64,000 nt of DNA, from assembly GCA_003990705.1 (NCBI GenBank), contig AP018318.1, forward strand, positions 3,971,501 to 4,035,500. Reading direction: 5' to 3'. Under the pieces are notes generated by a model, which was not told the DNA's origin, made no database searches, and saw nothing but the letters and a program-made list of their open reading frames with translations. A program made the translations under genes and the position numbers. Below are positions 20,125-29,898 of the stretch, in pieces. Numbering within the stretch: the stretch's first letter is position 1; each line of letters starts with the position of its first letter. This stretch comes from Nostoc sp. HK-01. GTDB lineage: Bacteria > Cyanobacteriota > Cyanobacteriia > Cyanobacteriales > Nostocaceae.

Positions 20125-21312
20125 TTAAAAAAGCCAAAAATAGGTAAGCACCAGAGTCACCACAGTTAATGGTAGTCCAAATCGCAAATGCTCACCAAAT
20201 GTCAGCCGATATCCTTTCTTCGCAACTGCCTCCGCTACAATCAAATTGGCTACAGAACCCAACAGCGTCAAATTTCCTGCCAATGTGGAAGCCGCCGCCA
20301 GCAGTAGCCAAGTTTGGGTGTTGGGATGGGGAATGAGGTTATGTAGCAGCAGTACCGCCGGCACATTAGATACCAAATTTGACAACAATACTGTTACTCC
20401 CAGAATGCTCAAGGGATCGTTAACAAAACGGGTAAACGATTCTAGGACACCCAGTTTCTGTACACCCTCGGTAAGGATAAATAGCCCACAAAACATCAAT
20501 AGCAAATCCCAGTCTACTTTTTGCAAAGTTCGCTCTGGCTTGATACGGCGTGTTACTAGTAATAGTCCGGCAGCAATTAGAGTAGTCTCAGCAGTGGGAA
20601 TTCCCAACAAAAACGCTACTAACAATCCAGTAGTAATTAGCAGACTCTTGGCTAACAAAGGTTTAAAGATGCGGTAGCGTGGTGGTTCTACTTTCAAATA
20701 AGGACGCAGCGATCGCACCTCTGGATACAACCACCATAACCAACCTACTTGGATTACCAAACTTATGAAAGCTAGTGGTGTCAAAGCTTGGGCAAAGTCT
20801 AAATAACTAATCCCAGAAAATGAACCAATTAAAATATTCTGCGGATTGCCGCTGAGGGTAGCGACAGAACCAAGATTTGTTGCGCCAGCCAATGCTAACA
20901 GGTAGGGAATAGGGTTGAGATTGAGTAATTGAGTGATGCCGACTACCAGGGGTGTGAGGATCAGGGCGATCGTATCATTGAGAAACAGCGCCGAAAGCAA
21001 GCCGCTACCAAAAGTTAGGCCGATTAATAACCCGAATGGACTGTGGATATAACGGATAGTGTAATCAACAGCTAACTGGAAAAAACCTGAAGCTGCAAGA
21101 TTAGCGCTAATGATCATCATGCCGAACAAGAAGACAAGGGTTTTATAGTCAATAGCACTCCACGCCGCAGATAGATCAAGTAATCTCAATGCCATCAACA
21201 ACGCTGCACCCACAAGGGCGATGGTGGCACGATTCATCCGCAGTCCGGGTAAATAGCCCATTCCTAAACCAATGTAAGTCAGCAAAATTACCAAGTACCG
21301 CAGAACTACCAT
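20125..21312 (-). CDS. ArsB/NhaD/CitMHS-type anion or Na+/H+ transporter
   Basis: This 395-aa integral membrane protein has about 10-11 hydrophobic segments. The two half-repeats characteristic of the ion-transporter superfamily are visible: FLNDTIALILTPLVV near residue 110 and NLGSVATLSGNPQN near 145 in the first, and LLSNLVSNVPAVLLL and LAGNLTLLGSVANL in the second. Family members move arsenite, silicate, dicarboxylates or Na+/H+. No arsR or arsC is adjacent, so an arsenic role is not supported by context. It converges with the methyltransferase, 37 bp apart. Confidence 0.85.
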   Translation of the reverse strand: MVVLRYLVILLTYIGLGMGYLPGLRMNRATIALVGAALLMALRLLDLSAAWSAIDYKTLVFLFGMMIISANLAASGFFQLAVDYTIRYIHSPFGLLIGLTFGSGLLSALFLNDTIALILTPLVVGITQLLNLNPIPYLLALAGATNLGSVATLSGNPQNILIGSFSGISYLDFAQALTPLAFISLVIQVGWLWWLYPEVRSLRPYLKVEPPRYRIFKPLLAKSLLITTGLLVAFLLGIPTAETTLIAAGLLLVTRRIKPERTLQKVDWDLLLMFCGLFILTEGVQKLGVLESFTRFVNDPLSILGVTVLLSNLVSNVPAVLLLHNLIPHPNTQTWLLLAAASTLAGNLTLLGSVANLIVAEAVAKKGYRLTFGEHLRFGLPLTVVTLVLTYFWLF

Positions 21313-21648
21313 CGCCTACTCTCCAACTTTAGCTAACTTAAGATATAGATTAAGTGTCTGGCATAAAGAACCAAAATAAAGCTAAAGCATGGGTGGCGAT
21401 CGCTATCATATTCAAAAAGCCAGCCAATTTCATTTGATTGTGCTGTCTACCAATAAAATTAAAACTGCCCTGGCGGATAACCAGAGCAGATAGAGAGAAG
21501 GAAAGATAGATTTAAGAAGGGGAATTTTAGAGCTTTATCCCCGGTTTACACATAGTAAATTTGCTATGTAATTAAATACATCTTCAGTTCTATGCTTTCC
21601 GGTAAGACAGCAAAAAATTTTTGGGTTCGCTCTAAGCAGCTATTTGTC
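21313..21648. other. 336-bp intergenic region with a short membrane-peptide-like frame
   Basis: On the minus strand an open frame ends at TAA 21350-21352. From ATG 21433 it encodes 27 residues (MKLAGFLNMIAIATH...) with one hydrophobic helix, and the frame stays open without a start for about 26 more codons upstream. It may be a tiny membrane protein or the tail of a decayed gene. The rest is A/T-rich and shows no clear signal. Confidence 0.3.
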
Positions 21649-22629
21649 TCACTTTTGTACAACTGGTGTAAGTATTTGCTCAATCGCAGCCAGTATATCT
21701 GCATCTAACTTCACTCCTGATGCAGCAGCGTTATCAACAACTTGTTCTGGACGACTAGCACCAATAATTGCTGAAGACACACGCTCATCTCGCAATATCC
21801 AAGCCAGTGCCAATTGCGGCATACTCAAACCCAAGTCTTGAGCAATTGATTTGAGTTTTTGGACTGCGGTGAGAGTGCGATCATTAAATAACTCCTCCCG
21901 CAAAAACGAATTCATCTTGTCGTTTGCAGCGCGAGAATCTTGCGGTGGCGCTTGTCCTGGCTGATATTTACCTGTAAGTACACCTTGAGCCAACGGCGAC
22001 CAAACAATCTGACCAACACCATTAGCCGCACACAAGGGAAATACTTGTGCTTCCGGTTTGCGCCATAGCATAGAATATTGCGGCTGGCTGGAAACAAAAC
22101 GTTCAACATCAGTTAAATTGAGCGCTGCTTGGATTTGTTCTGGACTCCACTCGCTAAAGCCAATGTAACGCGCTTTTCCCTGACGCACTACCTCAGTCAG
22201 GGCTGTCATTGTTTCTTCTAACGGTGTATTTGGATCGTAACGATGGCATTGGTACAGGTCAACGTAATCGGTACGCAGTCGCTGTAAGGAAGCATCAATT
22301 TGTTTGCGGATTTGGGCTGCTGAAAGTCCTCTATCAGTAGCTGACATTGGAAAGAAGACTTTGGTCGCTAAGATATATGATGAACGCTCAATTCCTTGCA
22401 ATACTTCTCCCAAAAAGGATTCCGCTCCACCATTTGCGTAAACATTGGCAGTATCAATAAAGTTAATTCCAACGTCAAAAGCTTTGTGAATACAAGCCTC
22501 GGCATTTTGCTGTTCTACGCCACCCCCATAAGTTAACCAGGAACCAAGACTAATTTCGGAAACGCGCAACTCACTGTTTCCTAATTGTCTGTATTTCATT
22601 TGGATGTCTTGTTTTACGGATGTTTGCAT
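21649..22629 (-). CDS. Aldo/keto reductase
   Basis: This 326-aa NADPH-dependent oxidoreductase belongs to the potassium-channel-beta/YajO-like aldo/keto reductases. The catalytic tetrad is visible as D and Y in FIDTANVYANG, K in LATKVFFP and H in YQCHRYD. SPLAQGVLTGKY and a C-terminal IIGASRPEQV form the cofactor-binding part. The chosen start has GGGG 11 nt upstream; the inner ATG at 22599 (MKYRQLGNSELRVSEI) matches usual family starts and is a real alternative. It is a single gene and the substrate cannot be predicted. Confidence 0.9.
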   Translation of the reverse strand: MQTSVKQDIQMKYRQLGNSELRVSEISLGSWLTYGGGVEQQNAEACIHKAFDVGINFIDTANVYANGGAESFLGEVLQGIERSSYILATKVFFPMSATDRGLSAAQIRKQIDASLQRLRTDYVDLYQCHRYDPNTPLEETMTALTEVVRQGKARYIGFSEWSPEQIQAALNLTDVERFVSSQPQYSMLWRKPEAQVFPLCAANGVGQIVWSPLAQGVLTGKYQPGQAPPQDSRAANDKMNSFLREELFNDRTLTAVQKLKSIAQDLGLSMPQLALAWILRDERVSSAIIGASRPEQVVDNAAASGVKLDADILAAIEQILTPVVQK

Positions 22630-22832
22630 CTTGTTTAATCCCCGAAAAGCGATTTTTAGCGTATTTACAAACTTTGTCTTAAGCCGCCAGAGCTTTCCTC
22701 ATTCAAATTGCAGATATTTTGTCTATCTAAATATGCCTATGAGCAGTGAGAATATTACAAGGTTTGTTCATGAGGTCTAAACTACACCTTACTTCTTGGT
22801 TACATCGGCTATGATGGCGAAAAAATCCAGCT

Positions 22833-23423
22833 ATGCAGCACCGCAATTTACAGTTCCTATTTGTGTTAATAGCTCCATTTGTCGCGATCGCAGTTCTTAA
22901 CACCCCCTTCATCCCTAGTTGGCAAACTGCTCAAGGGTCGATTTTTGTGGGAATGTGGTTACTAGCGTTGGGAATAAGTATTATATTTTTAAAAAAGCCC
23001 CAGCCATTGCCAATTTTCAACAGGCGGATTTTTTTAGGTCTTTACTTATTATTATCCAGTGGAATATTCTTACTAGCGCTATATATTTGGGCAATTTCTG
23101 GCATATTTGATTTTAACTTAAAGCAAGTAATTAATTATCCAGGCTATTCTAAAACTTTCTATCTTTATGAACAGACTTGTTTTCCACCTGATACTGCCAC
23201 TGAATGTGGTAATTATCATGGCAAACTAACTACCAAAATTGCTTTTATGCCAATCATGACTACAAAGTTTAAATGTCGTTGTTTATTTGGAGAACCACAG
23301 CGTATTAATAACACATTAGTCATTCCTTTAGAAGCAAATTTGGATAAAAATATATCTTCAATTATGATTAATCTCAACAATGCTGTAGTCATTCAAAATC
23401 ACACTATATACAGAAATAATTAA
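22833..23423 (+). CDS. Hypothetical membrane protein
   Basis: I do not recognise this 196-aa protein. The first 95 residues hold three hydrophobic segments (about 5-25, 37-53 and 65-90). They are followed by a polar C-terminal part with four cysteines (in QTCFPP, TECGN and KCRCLFG) that may lie outside the membrane and form disulfides. The stop overlaps the end of the convergent lipoprotein gene by 4 bp. Confidence 0.6.
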   Translation: MQHRNLQFLFVLIAPFVAIAVLNTPFIPSWQTAQGSIFVGMWLLALGISIIFLKKPQPLPIFNRRIFLGLYLLLSSGIFLLALYIWAISGIFDFNLKQVINYPGYSKTFYLYEQTCFPPDTATECGNYHGKLTTKIAFMPIMTTKFKCRCLFGEPQRINNTLVIPLEANLDKNISSIMINLNNAVVIQNHTIYRNN

Positions 23424-24052
23424 TGTATCTGAGTAATTTTTGCCGAATAAATATGCCACATCCTTTGCTTGAGAGTAGAACCAGGAATATCATTAATACG
23501 CCGCAAGGTATAACTACCTTTAAAATGCTTCACTTTTCCATTCACAGTTTTAGAGGTAATAGTAACAGGAATTTCTATATAAGATGAACCTGCTGCTCCA
23601 TCTAACCTCCCAGGTTCTCCAATATCCACTTTGACAGAAAGTGTATCCTTAAACCCTTGGCTAAATTGCTCAAAAGATTGTTGACTAGCGGCACCATTAT
23701 TTGACCAGTCTAAATAAGCACTTTTATAGTCTTGATGATTAATAGCGTTGTAATAGTGACGAATCACTTGAACAGCTTGTTTTTGGCTGTCTTGAGTTAT
23801 CATAGAAGCAGACACTTGCAGCGGAAATACTTGAGTGTTTTTATAACTTTGAGTCTCCTCTGCAACGTCCTGTTGATTATTGGTAGTAAAGCTTACAGCC
23901 TTGCTAACATCAAAAGAGAGTTGTTTTTCACTTTGTTTACTAAGAGATGCACTACAAGCTGTCATCGTTATAGATACTAAACCTATAAGCAATAATGATT
24001 GATATTGCTTGGTGTGGTTGAGATTTCTCTCAATTATGGAAGATATGCTCAT
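23420..24052 (-). CDS. Putative lipoprotein with NTF2-like domain
   Basis: The 210-aa protein starts with a basic stretch and a hydrophobic segment (LLLIGLVSIT) ending in MTAC, a plausible lipobox with Cys near 33. Residues about 90-205 (VIRHYYNAINHQDYKSAYLDW...) resemble NTF2/SnoaL-like folds seen in many cyanobacterial lipoproteins. Function is unknown. It overlaps the end of the membrane-protein gene on the other strand by 4 bp. Confidence 0.6.
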   Translation of the reverse strand: MSISSIIERNLNHTKQYQSLLLIGLVSITMTACSASLSKQSEKQLSFDVSKAVSFTTNNQQDVAEETQSYKNTQVFPLQVSASMITQDSQKQAVQVIRHYYNAINHQDYKSAYLDWSNNGAASQQSFEQFSQGFKDTLSVKVDIGEPGRLDGAAGSSYIEIPVTITSKTVNGKVKHFKGSYTLRRINDIPGSTLKQRMWHIYSAKITQIH

Positions 24053-24243
24053 GGTTAATAAACCTAATTACTGAGTTAGAGGTCTTTATTTATTTAGACG
24101 CATACAATTTGATTGTTGTTCTTTCATCAGGTTGAATAATATATAAAACGCGCTCAGGCAAAGATACAGCTTTTAAAAACAAAGCCATATTCTCAAGGCT
24201 TTTCCAGCTTTTCAACCTTCATCCTCATGTTTATCCAGTAATA

Positions 24244-24564
24244 TTAAAGACTAGATACCAATCTGAGTCCTAGTACACCAGCCAAAATTAAGCCAATGCA
24301 AATAAAACGCTTTACAGAAGCAGGTTCACCAAATAAAATTACCCCTAACAAAGCCGTACCGATTGCCCCTATTCCAGTCCAAACAGCATAAGCAGTACCT
24401 ACTGGTAGTGTGCGTAGCGCTATCGATAAAAAGAAAAAGCTCAACATCATACAAACAACTGTGGGAATACTGAAAACCAGCTTCGTAAAGCCTTGAGAAT
24501 ATTTCAGCCCAATAGCCCAGACAATTTCTAATAAACCTGCAACCACCAGATACACCCATGCCAT
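24244..24564 (-). CDS. sugE: SugE-type small multidrug resistance exporter
   Basis: The 106-aa protein has four transmembrane helices. Its N-terminus [19 protein letters not shown] carries the SMR glutamate (E13) in the SugE/Gdx context; that subgroup exports guanidinium or quaternary ammonium ions by proton exchange as an antiparallel dimer. [17 protein letters not shown] in helix 3 is also typical. AGGAG lies 9-10 nt upstream of the ATG. No guanidine riboswitch could be recognised in the leader, so the choice between SugE and EmrE rests on protein motifs alone. Confidence 0.88.
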   Translation of the reverse strand: MAWVYLVVAGLLEIVWAIGLKYSQGFTKLVFSIPTVVCMMLSFFFLSIALRTLPVGTAYAVWTGIGAIGTALLGVILFGEPASVKRFICIGLILAGVLGLRLVSSL

Positions 24565-24765
24565 TGTTTATTCTCCTGTACCTTCAGCAATTACAAATGT
24601 CACTTTCTTAACGATATTTTCTTATAATAAATATTAGTAAATATTGCATTAAGTGAATATATATTGATTTGATAGCGATCGCAGATTCGCGGTAAGCTAA
24701 TAGTAAATGTTTAGATAAGCACCAGTCATACTAATTATCAACGTCGATATTTGCAGCAAATAGTT

Positions 24766-25017
24766 TTATCTATAAATATTCATAAATAAAGAATAACCGC
24801 TTACTGCAAAAATAAAAAAGATAATTGCCGAGAAAATTACTACATCTCTAACTATAAATAAAATCCAGCTTTTTTTAAGCTCTTGTTTAAACTGAAGTTC
24901 TCGTAGCTGGCGCTCAAGTTCGGCATCAGCTGAAGACTGTTTATTTATTGCTGATATTACTAAGGGATTTTGGCCTTTACTAGCAATGATTTGGGATAAA
25001 TCTTTCACCTCTGTCAT
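24766..25017 (-). CDS. Small hypothetical protein with one C-terminal membrane helix
   Basis: This 83-aa protein starts at MTEVKDLSQI; an in-frame ATG at 25062 lies inside the preceding gene. A charged amphipathic stretch (about 30-50, AELERQLRELQFKQEL) precedes a hydrophobic helix (about 55-75), suggesting a tail-anchored or bitopic protein that oligomerises by coiled coil. It follows the next gene by 4 bp, so the two form a pair. No family recognised. Confidence 0.5.
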   Translation of the reverse strand: MTEVKDLSQIIASKGQNPLVISAINKQSSADAELERQLRELQFKQELKKSWILFIVRDVVIFSAIIFFIFAVSGYSLFMNIYR

Positions 25018-25021
25018 GTTA

Positions 25022-25249
25022 TTAGATGCCCACAATTTGAGTTTCCATGTTATCGTGATCATCTACAATCCAAAGATGTTTGCCTTTTTGCTTGGCTTCT
25101 AAAGCTACTTCTAAGAGTGCGATCGCTTTTAGTAGTACCTCCACATGATCTCCATGTAGCTGCTGTGCAAGATTATTTATGGTTTCGTACAATTCTGGTG
25201 ATAATTCTAACTCTATTTGAATTCGTTGCGGTTGATTTTGTGCAGCCAT
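25022..25249 (-). CDS. Small hypothetical protein, possible ribbon-helix-helix type
   Basis: The 75-aa protein starts at ATG 25249 (MAAQNQPQ); a GTG at 25261 is a longer alternative. It begins with a short beta-like stretch RIQIELELSPELYETI followed by helices, reminiscent of ribbon-helix-helix or small antitoxin-like proteins, and ends in an acidic tail. It lies directly upstream of the membrane-helix protein with a 4-bp gap, so they probably act together. Function is unknown. Confidence 0.5.
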   Translation of the reverse strand: MAAQNQPQRIQIELELSPELYETINNLAQQLHGDHVEVLLKAIALLEVALEAKQKGKHLWIVDDHDNMETQIVGI

Positions 25250-25709
25250 TCCTGTAAACACTCTGCAAAAGGAGGTTTTTTGGTACTTGCAGTCATAGCG
25301 ATCGCTATGCCCATTGATGAGTCAAGATAATTATCAGCGACAACTAAATGTCGTCTCTATAGATTATACCTACTTAACACTCAGCGTTAAATACAGCAGC
25401 CTTGTTTCAACAACAATTATTTATCTCTAACTACTTATTATACTGGCAATTAAAGCACCAAGTTACCCTATGATATAGAAGTAATTTTTCATTTGTTCTT
25501 ACTTCTCAAAGCGTCAACAATAATTTCTGAAGACAAGTCGCTACTGTTTTGCTATAGCGACACTAACCTCAACAAAAAGGCTGACGCTCTTATATGTTGT
25601 CACAAATTTGCTAATTCTCTCGCTAATCGGTCTGCACTTGATATTATCTCACCCTCAATCAATCTTCTCTGATTGGTAATTCACCTACGAGTATTTCTGG
25701 AACTTAGTA
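25250..25709. other. 460-bp intergenic region before carbonic anhydrase
   Basis: No convincing gene is seen. It contains a HIP1 octamer and A/T-rich stretches, and must hold the promoters of the carbonic anhydrase gene and of the divergent small-gene pair. I could not pick out a reliable -35/-10 pair. Confidence 0.4.
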
Positions 25710-26498
25710 ATGAAGAAATTAATTAAAGGTCTGCGTGAATTTAAATCTAGCTATTTTTCAACGCACCAAGAACTATTTGAGCAACTCTCGCATGGTCAAA
25801 AACCTAGGGTATTATTTATCACTTGTTCCGATTCACGTCTTGACCCAAATTTAATTACACAAGCTCAGGTAGGTGAATTATTCGTGATTCGCAATGCAGG
25901 TAATATTATTCCACCCTATGGGGCAACTAATGGCGGGGAAGGTGCCACGATTGAATATGCAGTAGAAGCTTTAGGAATTCAGCAAATTATTGTCTGTGGC
26001 CACTCTCATTGCGGCGCGATGAAAGGACTAATGAAATTACAAGGTCTGAGGGAGGATTTGCCACTTGTTTATGATTGGCTCAAATATGCAGAAGCAACTC
26101 GTAGGCTAGTTTTAGACCACTACAGTCACTACCAGTCTGAAGAACTGTTAGAGATTATGATTGCTGAAAATGTTCTAACTCAAATTGAAAATTTACGGAC
26201 TTATCCAGTAATTCACTCCAAGCTTTACCACGGCCAACTTAAAATTTATGCTTGGGTTTATCAAATAGAGTCAGGAGAAGTTTTAGCATACGATCCCGAT
26301 AAACACGCCTATGTCTTACCTCAAAGTCAGCTGACCGAATCAGACACAGAAGATCCCATCCTCAATCAATTTCCAAATTGTGATATGGCAATTCGTTCTC
26401 CTCAAAACCAAGGAGTAGCATCTGAAAACTTCCCGATACCCCATCTTTCTCCAGAGCAAAGAGAGCGAATTTACCGCGGTTCAAATCATTCAAATTAA
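25710..26498 (+). CDS. ccaA: Beta-class carbonic anhydrase, CcaA/IcfA type
   Basis: This 262-aa enzyme interconverts CO2 and bicarbonate. The zinc ligands and dyad are exactly placed for the cyanobacterial CcaA group: C39, D41 and R43 in TCSDSR, H98 and C101 in CGHSHCGAM. The C-terminal extension ends in PEQRERIYRGS, also typical of CcaA, which binds the CcmM scaffold and works inside the carboxysome. Length is close to the Synechocystis protein (about 274 aa, from memory). No other ccm gene is adjacent; a stand-alone position is usual. Confidence 0.93.
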   Translation: MKKLIKGLREFKSSYFSTHQELFEQLSHGQKPRVLFITCSDSRLDPNLITQAQVGELFVIRNAGNIIPPYGATNGGEGATIEYAVEALGIQQIIVCGHSHCGAMKGLMKLQGLREDLPLVYDWLKYAEATRRLVLDHYSHYQSEELLEIMIAENVLTQIENLRTYPVIHSKLYHGQLKIYAWVYQIESGEVLAYDPDKHAYVLPQSQLTESDTEDPILNQFPNCDMAIRSPQNQGVASENFPIPHLSPEQRERIYRGSNHSN

Positions 26499-27104
26499 TC
26501 AAGGCTGGCACGATATAGCAGAATTCAGAATCCAGAAGTAAAACAGCCAATTCTGGATTGTGGCTTGCATAAGTATATTTTTTGGCAGCAGCACAACTAG
26601 CAGAATACGTTGCAGCGATCGCAATTTTAACCCACAGCTAGTCTCTAAAGAAATTGCGATCGCTCATACAACAGCACAATTGAATCAATTACCAGAAATT
26701 TAACAAGCAAATTATTCAATGGGTGAATTACTACGGTTGTTCCAGCAGAAAGTTTGACACCGGAATTATCTGTAGCAACAGTAATTAAATTATACTCTCT
26801 TCCAACACAGCATTCACTACCATCTCAATAACTCACTCACATCATTGATTTTTTATATTCCAGTCATCTGGTGATAGAAAAATCATGGCAGTTTTTCAGT
26901 GTGTACATACTTTTTATGCTCAAGAGAATAGTAGTAATTTTAACAAACTTTACTTAAGTAATGAATAACAAATTTTACTCAATCTTCAACGATAAACCAC
27001 TGACATCAAAAGAGACTAAAGAGAAAATTAAATATAGATGCAACAAAATGCAGAACACCATTATTTTCGTTATCCAAAAAGCCAGGGACTCTGACTGATT
27101 TTTT
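26499..27104. other. 606-bp intergenic region, possibly decayed coding DNA
   Basis: Between 26570 and 26720 short protein-like stretches occur in shifting frames (for example AAAQLAEYVAAIAILTHS then stop; NPQLVSKEIAIAHTTAQL then stop), with two HIP1 octamers. This looks like a degraded gene, but no family can be named. The 3' part (26800-27100) is A/T-rich and probably carries the glycosyltransferase promoter. Confidence 0.3.
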
Positions 27105-28376
27105 ATGCGGATATTAATTTACTCATACAACTACTATCCAGAACCAATTGGTATTGCCCCATTGATGACAGAATTAGCAGAAGGCCTGGCCAAGCGTGGG
27201 CATGAAGTGCGGGTCGTAACTGCTATGCCAAATTATCCTGAACGCCAAATTTACGAGGATTATCGGGGCAAATTTTACCTGAATGAGTACAAAAATGGTG
27301 TTCAAATCCAACGTAGCTATGTTTGGATTCGGCCACAACCGAATCTGTTAGATCGGATAATGCTAGATGCTAGTTTTGTTGTGACAAGTTTTTTGCCTGC
27401 TTTACTTGGCTGGCGACCAGATGTAATTCTCTCAACGTCACCATCTTTACCTGTATGCGTACCTGCGGCTTTGCTGGGATGGTTACGCGCTTGTCCGGTA
27501 GTACTCAATCTTCAAGACATCTTACCAGAAGCAGCCGTTCATGTAGGCTTACTGAAAAATAAATTTCTCATCAAAGTATTTGCCGCATTAGAAAAATTTG
27601 CTTACCATTCCGCCTCAAAAATTAGCGTTATCGCTGATGGGTTTGTCGAAAATTTGCTGTCCAAGGGTGTAGAGGCAGATAAAATAGAGCAAATTCCTAA
27701 CTGGGTTGATGTCAATTTCATTCGCCCTTTACCTAAAGAAAACAATCCGTTCCGTAATACACACAATCTTAATGGTAAGTTTGTAATCCAATATTCTGGA
27801 AACATTGCGCTAACTCAAGGTTTAGAAACAGTAATTCAAGCTGCCGCCGCATTACGTGATATTACAGACATAGCGTTTGTGATTGTTGGTGAAGCAAAAG
27901 GTTTACAACGATTGCAGCAATATTGTTTAGAATGTGGTGCAGATAATGTGTTGCTACTGCCATTTCAACCGCGTGCAGAATTACCACAGATGTTAGCTGC
28001 GGCTGACGTTGGTTTAGTCGTACAGAAGAAGAATGTGATATCTTTCAATATGCCGTCCAAAATCCAAGTTTTGCTGGCCAGTGGTCGGGCATTAATCGCT
28101 TCTGTACCTGAAACTGGCACCGCAGCAAGAGCCATCAGACAAAGTGGTGGCGGAGTTATCGTTCCACCAGAAGATGCCCAAGCTTTAGCAGCATCTGTTT
28201 TAGAACTTTATAAACACCCAGAAAAAGTGAAAACTCTGGGCTATAACAGCCGTCAATATGCTATGGAGCAATATGCTTTTGAGCAAGCCTTAAATCACTA
28301 TGAGGCTTTGTTTGAATCAGTAACATCTGATAACCAAGTAATGGAAGCGAAAGTAGTTTCAAAACAAGAAGTGTAG
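27105..28376 (+). CDS. WcaI-like glycosyltransferase (GT4 family)
   Basis: The 423-aa protein has a GT-B fold pattern. The N-terminal domain begins MRILIYSYNYYPEP.G and includes TAMPNYPERQIY and LNLQDILPE, marks of WcaI-type colanic-acid or exopolysaccharide glycosyltransferases. The C-terminal domain has IQYSGNIALTQGLETV and the nucleotide-sugar-binding region FNMPSKIQVLLASGRALIAS. It likely adds a sugar to an exopolysaccharide or lipid-linked repeat unit. No other polysaccharide gene adjoins; a sugar transferase lies 28 kb away. Confidence 0.9.
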   Translation: MRILIYSYNYYPEPIGIAPLMTELAEGLAKRGHEVRVVTAMPNYPERQIYEDYRGKFYLNEYKNGVQIQRSYVWIRPQPNLLDRIMLDASFVVTSFLPALLGWRPDVILSTSPSLPVCVPAALLGWLRACPVVLNLQDILPEAAVHVGLLKNKFLIKVFAALEKFAYHSASKISVIADGFVENLLSKGVEADKIEQIPNWVDVNFIRPLPKENNPFRNTHNLNGKFVIQYSGNIALTQGLETVIQAAAALRDITDIAFVIVGEAKGLQRLQQYCLECGADNVLLLPFQPRAELPQMLAAADVGLVVQKKNVISFNMPSKIQVLLASGRALIASVPETGTAARAIRQSGGGVIVPPEDAQALAASVLELYKHPEKVKTLGYNSRQYAMEQYAFEQALNHYEALFESVTSDNQVMEAKVVSKQEV

Positions 28377-28855
28377 TTAAAAATACGCTGACTACGGTCA
28401 AAAGTCAATTATGGCTCATCAGAAAAGTCTGCGTTGAAAAACTTACTATCTTTCATGCGCTTGAATGAAGACTGGCAAATATCATGGGTGCTTTAGTTTA
28501 ATCGATGATTTCAAGCGCACAACAGCCAAATATGCTATGTGAACAAGCTGAGTTTGATGATGATTCAGTAGGGGCAGAATCGTTCCAACTCATACTTTAG
28601 GCACAATATTTAAGATCTTCCGATTCTAATGGAGAAATTATTCGCTACAATTCTTGGTAAAAGTTTACTGCTTGATTAATGAGGCCGCTTTAGCTACTAG
28701 CTATTTGGGCTGATTTTTAGTTGCAATCCACACAGTCAATTGTGAACTAACTACATTAACAGGCGTTTTTTTGTTAGTATTCAAAAAAACAGTTGTTGTT
28801 CAATTGTTGTTGGTGAGTAATTATAAAATAAAAGGGATCAAGCACCTGAGGTTTA
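28377..28855. other. 479-bp intergenic region
   Basis: No supported gene. The last part carries a possible -10 (TATAAA, 28822-28827) and GAGG about 6 nt before the rsfS ATG; the -35 is weak. The remainder has many stops in all frames and may be decayed DNA. Confidence 0.35.
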
Positions 28856-29317
28856 ATGTCTGATTATATCCAAGGAAATCTCCCGTTACAATCTGTGTCG
28901 GAGAAAAATAGTCCACTCAAAAGCCTAGATACAGGTATGAAAGATTTGAGTGGGCAATTAGCTATGACTGTTGCTGAAGCAGCATCAGACCGCAAAGCAG
29001 GAGAGATTTTGGTACTAAGGGTAGCCGATGTATCTTACCTAGCAGATTATTTTGTGATGATGACGGGCTACTCTAGGGTGCAAGTCAGGGCGATCGCCCA
29101 AGCCATAGAAGATAAAGTAGAGACGGAATGGCAACGTCCTCCCTTACGCACAGAAGGCAAAGCTGAAGGAAGTTGGGTGTTGCAAGATTACGGCGATGTG
29201 ATCGTTCACATCATGATGCCTAAAGAACGGGAGTTTTATAATTTAGAAGCGTTCTGGGTGAATGCAGAACGTATTGCCGTTCCAGAAGCTGATGAGGGTG
29301 GGGGTAAGCCAATATGA
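28856..29317 (+). CDS. rsfS: Ribosomal silencing factor RsfS (YbeB/Iojap)
   Basis: The 153-aa protein has the RsfS core at about 30-145: [21 protein letters not shown], then [19 protein letters not shown], then FYNLEAFW. RsfS binds uL14 on the 50S subunit and blocks subunit joining under starvation. The N-terminal 28 residues are an extra polar tail; an inner start at MKDLSG is possible. Its stop overlaps the CGLD27-family ORF (ATGA). Confidence 0.95.
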   Translation: MSDYIQGNLPLQSVSEKNSPLKSLDTGMKDLSGQLAMTVAEAASDRKAGEILVLRVADVSYLADYFVMMTGYSRVQVRAIAQAIEDKVETEWQRPPLRTEGKAEGSWVLQDYGDVIVHIMMPKEREFYNLEAFWVNAERIAVPEADEGGGKPI

Positions 29318-29814
29318 TGAGGTCTTCGGTTTCCAATTGCCCGGTTCCCACAGACCAACAACCACTTAATGAGTACGAAGAATTAAAAACTGCCTGGCTA
29401 TTTCGTGATTGCACTTTAAATTGGCGGGAATACATCACGAATATTGCTTGGATTTGGGGTTATTCCTGGTTAGTCTCCGGGCCAGTAGCCGCAGCCAGCT
29501 TTCCACCACAAAAATATATTGCTCATTTTTTCCTCTGTGGAACTGCGGGGGCAAGTCTGAGTGTAATTTTTGTATTGGTGCGTATGTACTTAGGCTGGCG
29601 TTATATCCGCGATCGCCTCTACAGCAAGACTGTATTTTATGAAGAGTCAGGCTGGTATGATGGTCAAACCTGGGTAAAACCTCAAGAAGTTTTAACTCGC
29701 GATCGCTTGATTGTGACCTATGAAATCAAGCCGATTCTGCAACGGTTACAATTTACCTTTGCTGGCTTGGCGGGAATGTACCTAATTGGTACTATAGTTT
29801 GGCATTTGTTTTAA
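29314..29814 (+). CDS. CGLD27-family (DUF1230) membrane protein
   Basis: This 166-aa protein carries [16 protein letters not shown] near the N-terminus, two hydrophobic segments (about 42-60 and 72-92), a conserved [16 protein letters not shown] block and a last membrane helix at about 143-163. This matches the CGLD27 family shared by cyanobacteria and plastids. A role in photosynthesis or chloroplast biology is presumed for the family. It overlaps rsfS by 4 bp (ATGA), a translationally coupled pair. Confidence 0.85.
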   Translation: MMRSSVSNCPVPTDQQPLNEYEELKTAWLFRDCTLNWREYITNIAWIWGYSWLVSGPVAAASFPPQKYIAHFFLCGTAGASLSVIFVLVRMYLGWRYIRDRLYSKTVFYEESGWYDGQTWVKPQEVLTRDRLIVTYEIKPILQRLQFTFAGLAGMYLIGTIVWHLF

Positions 29815-29846
29815 ATAGTCATTGGTCATTAGTCCTTGGTCAAGAG
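29815..29846 (+). repeat. Short tandem heptamer-like repeat (STRR type)
   Basis: Imperfect tandem units AGTCATTGGTC / ATTAGTCCTTGGTC follow the CGLD27 stop. Such heptamer repeats are scattered in heterocystous cyanobacterial genomes. A second copy lies at 41360-41393. Confidence 0.6.
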
Positions 29847-29898
29847 TAAAAAACAAATGGCATAGTGACAAATAATAAAAAGAGATAAATTTTAACCC

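Noticed and set aside
20246-20677. A 143-codon plus-strand frame opposite the membrane transporter gene
   Set aside because: It is antisense to a protein with clear family motifs; its own sequence is Ser/Asn/Thr-rich with no domain.
24565-24765. A guanidine riboswitch upstream of the SugE-type gene
   Set aside because: No ACGR-loop hairpins or ykkC core could be found by eye in the leader; only an AGGAG ribosome binding site is visible.
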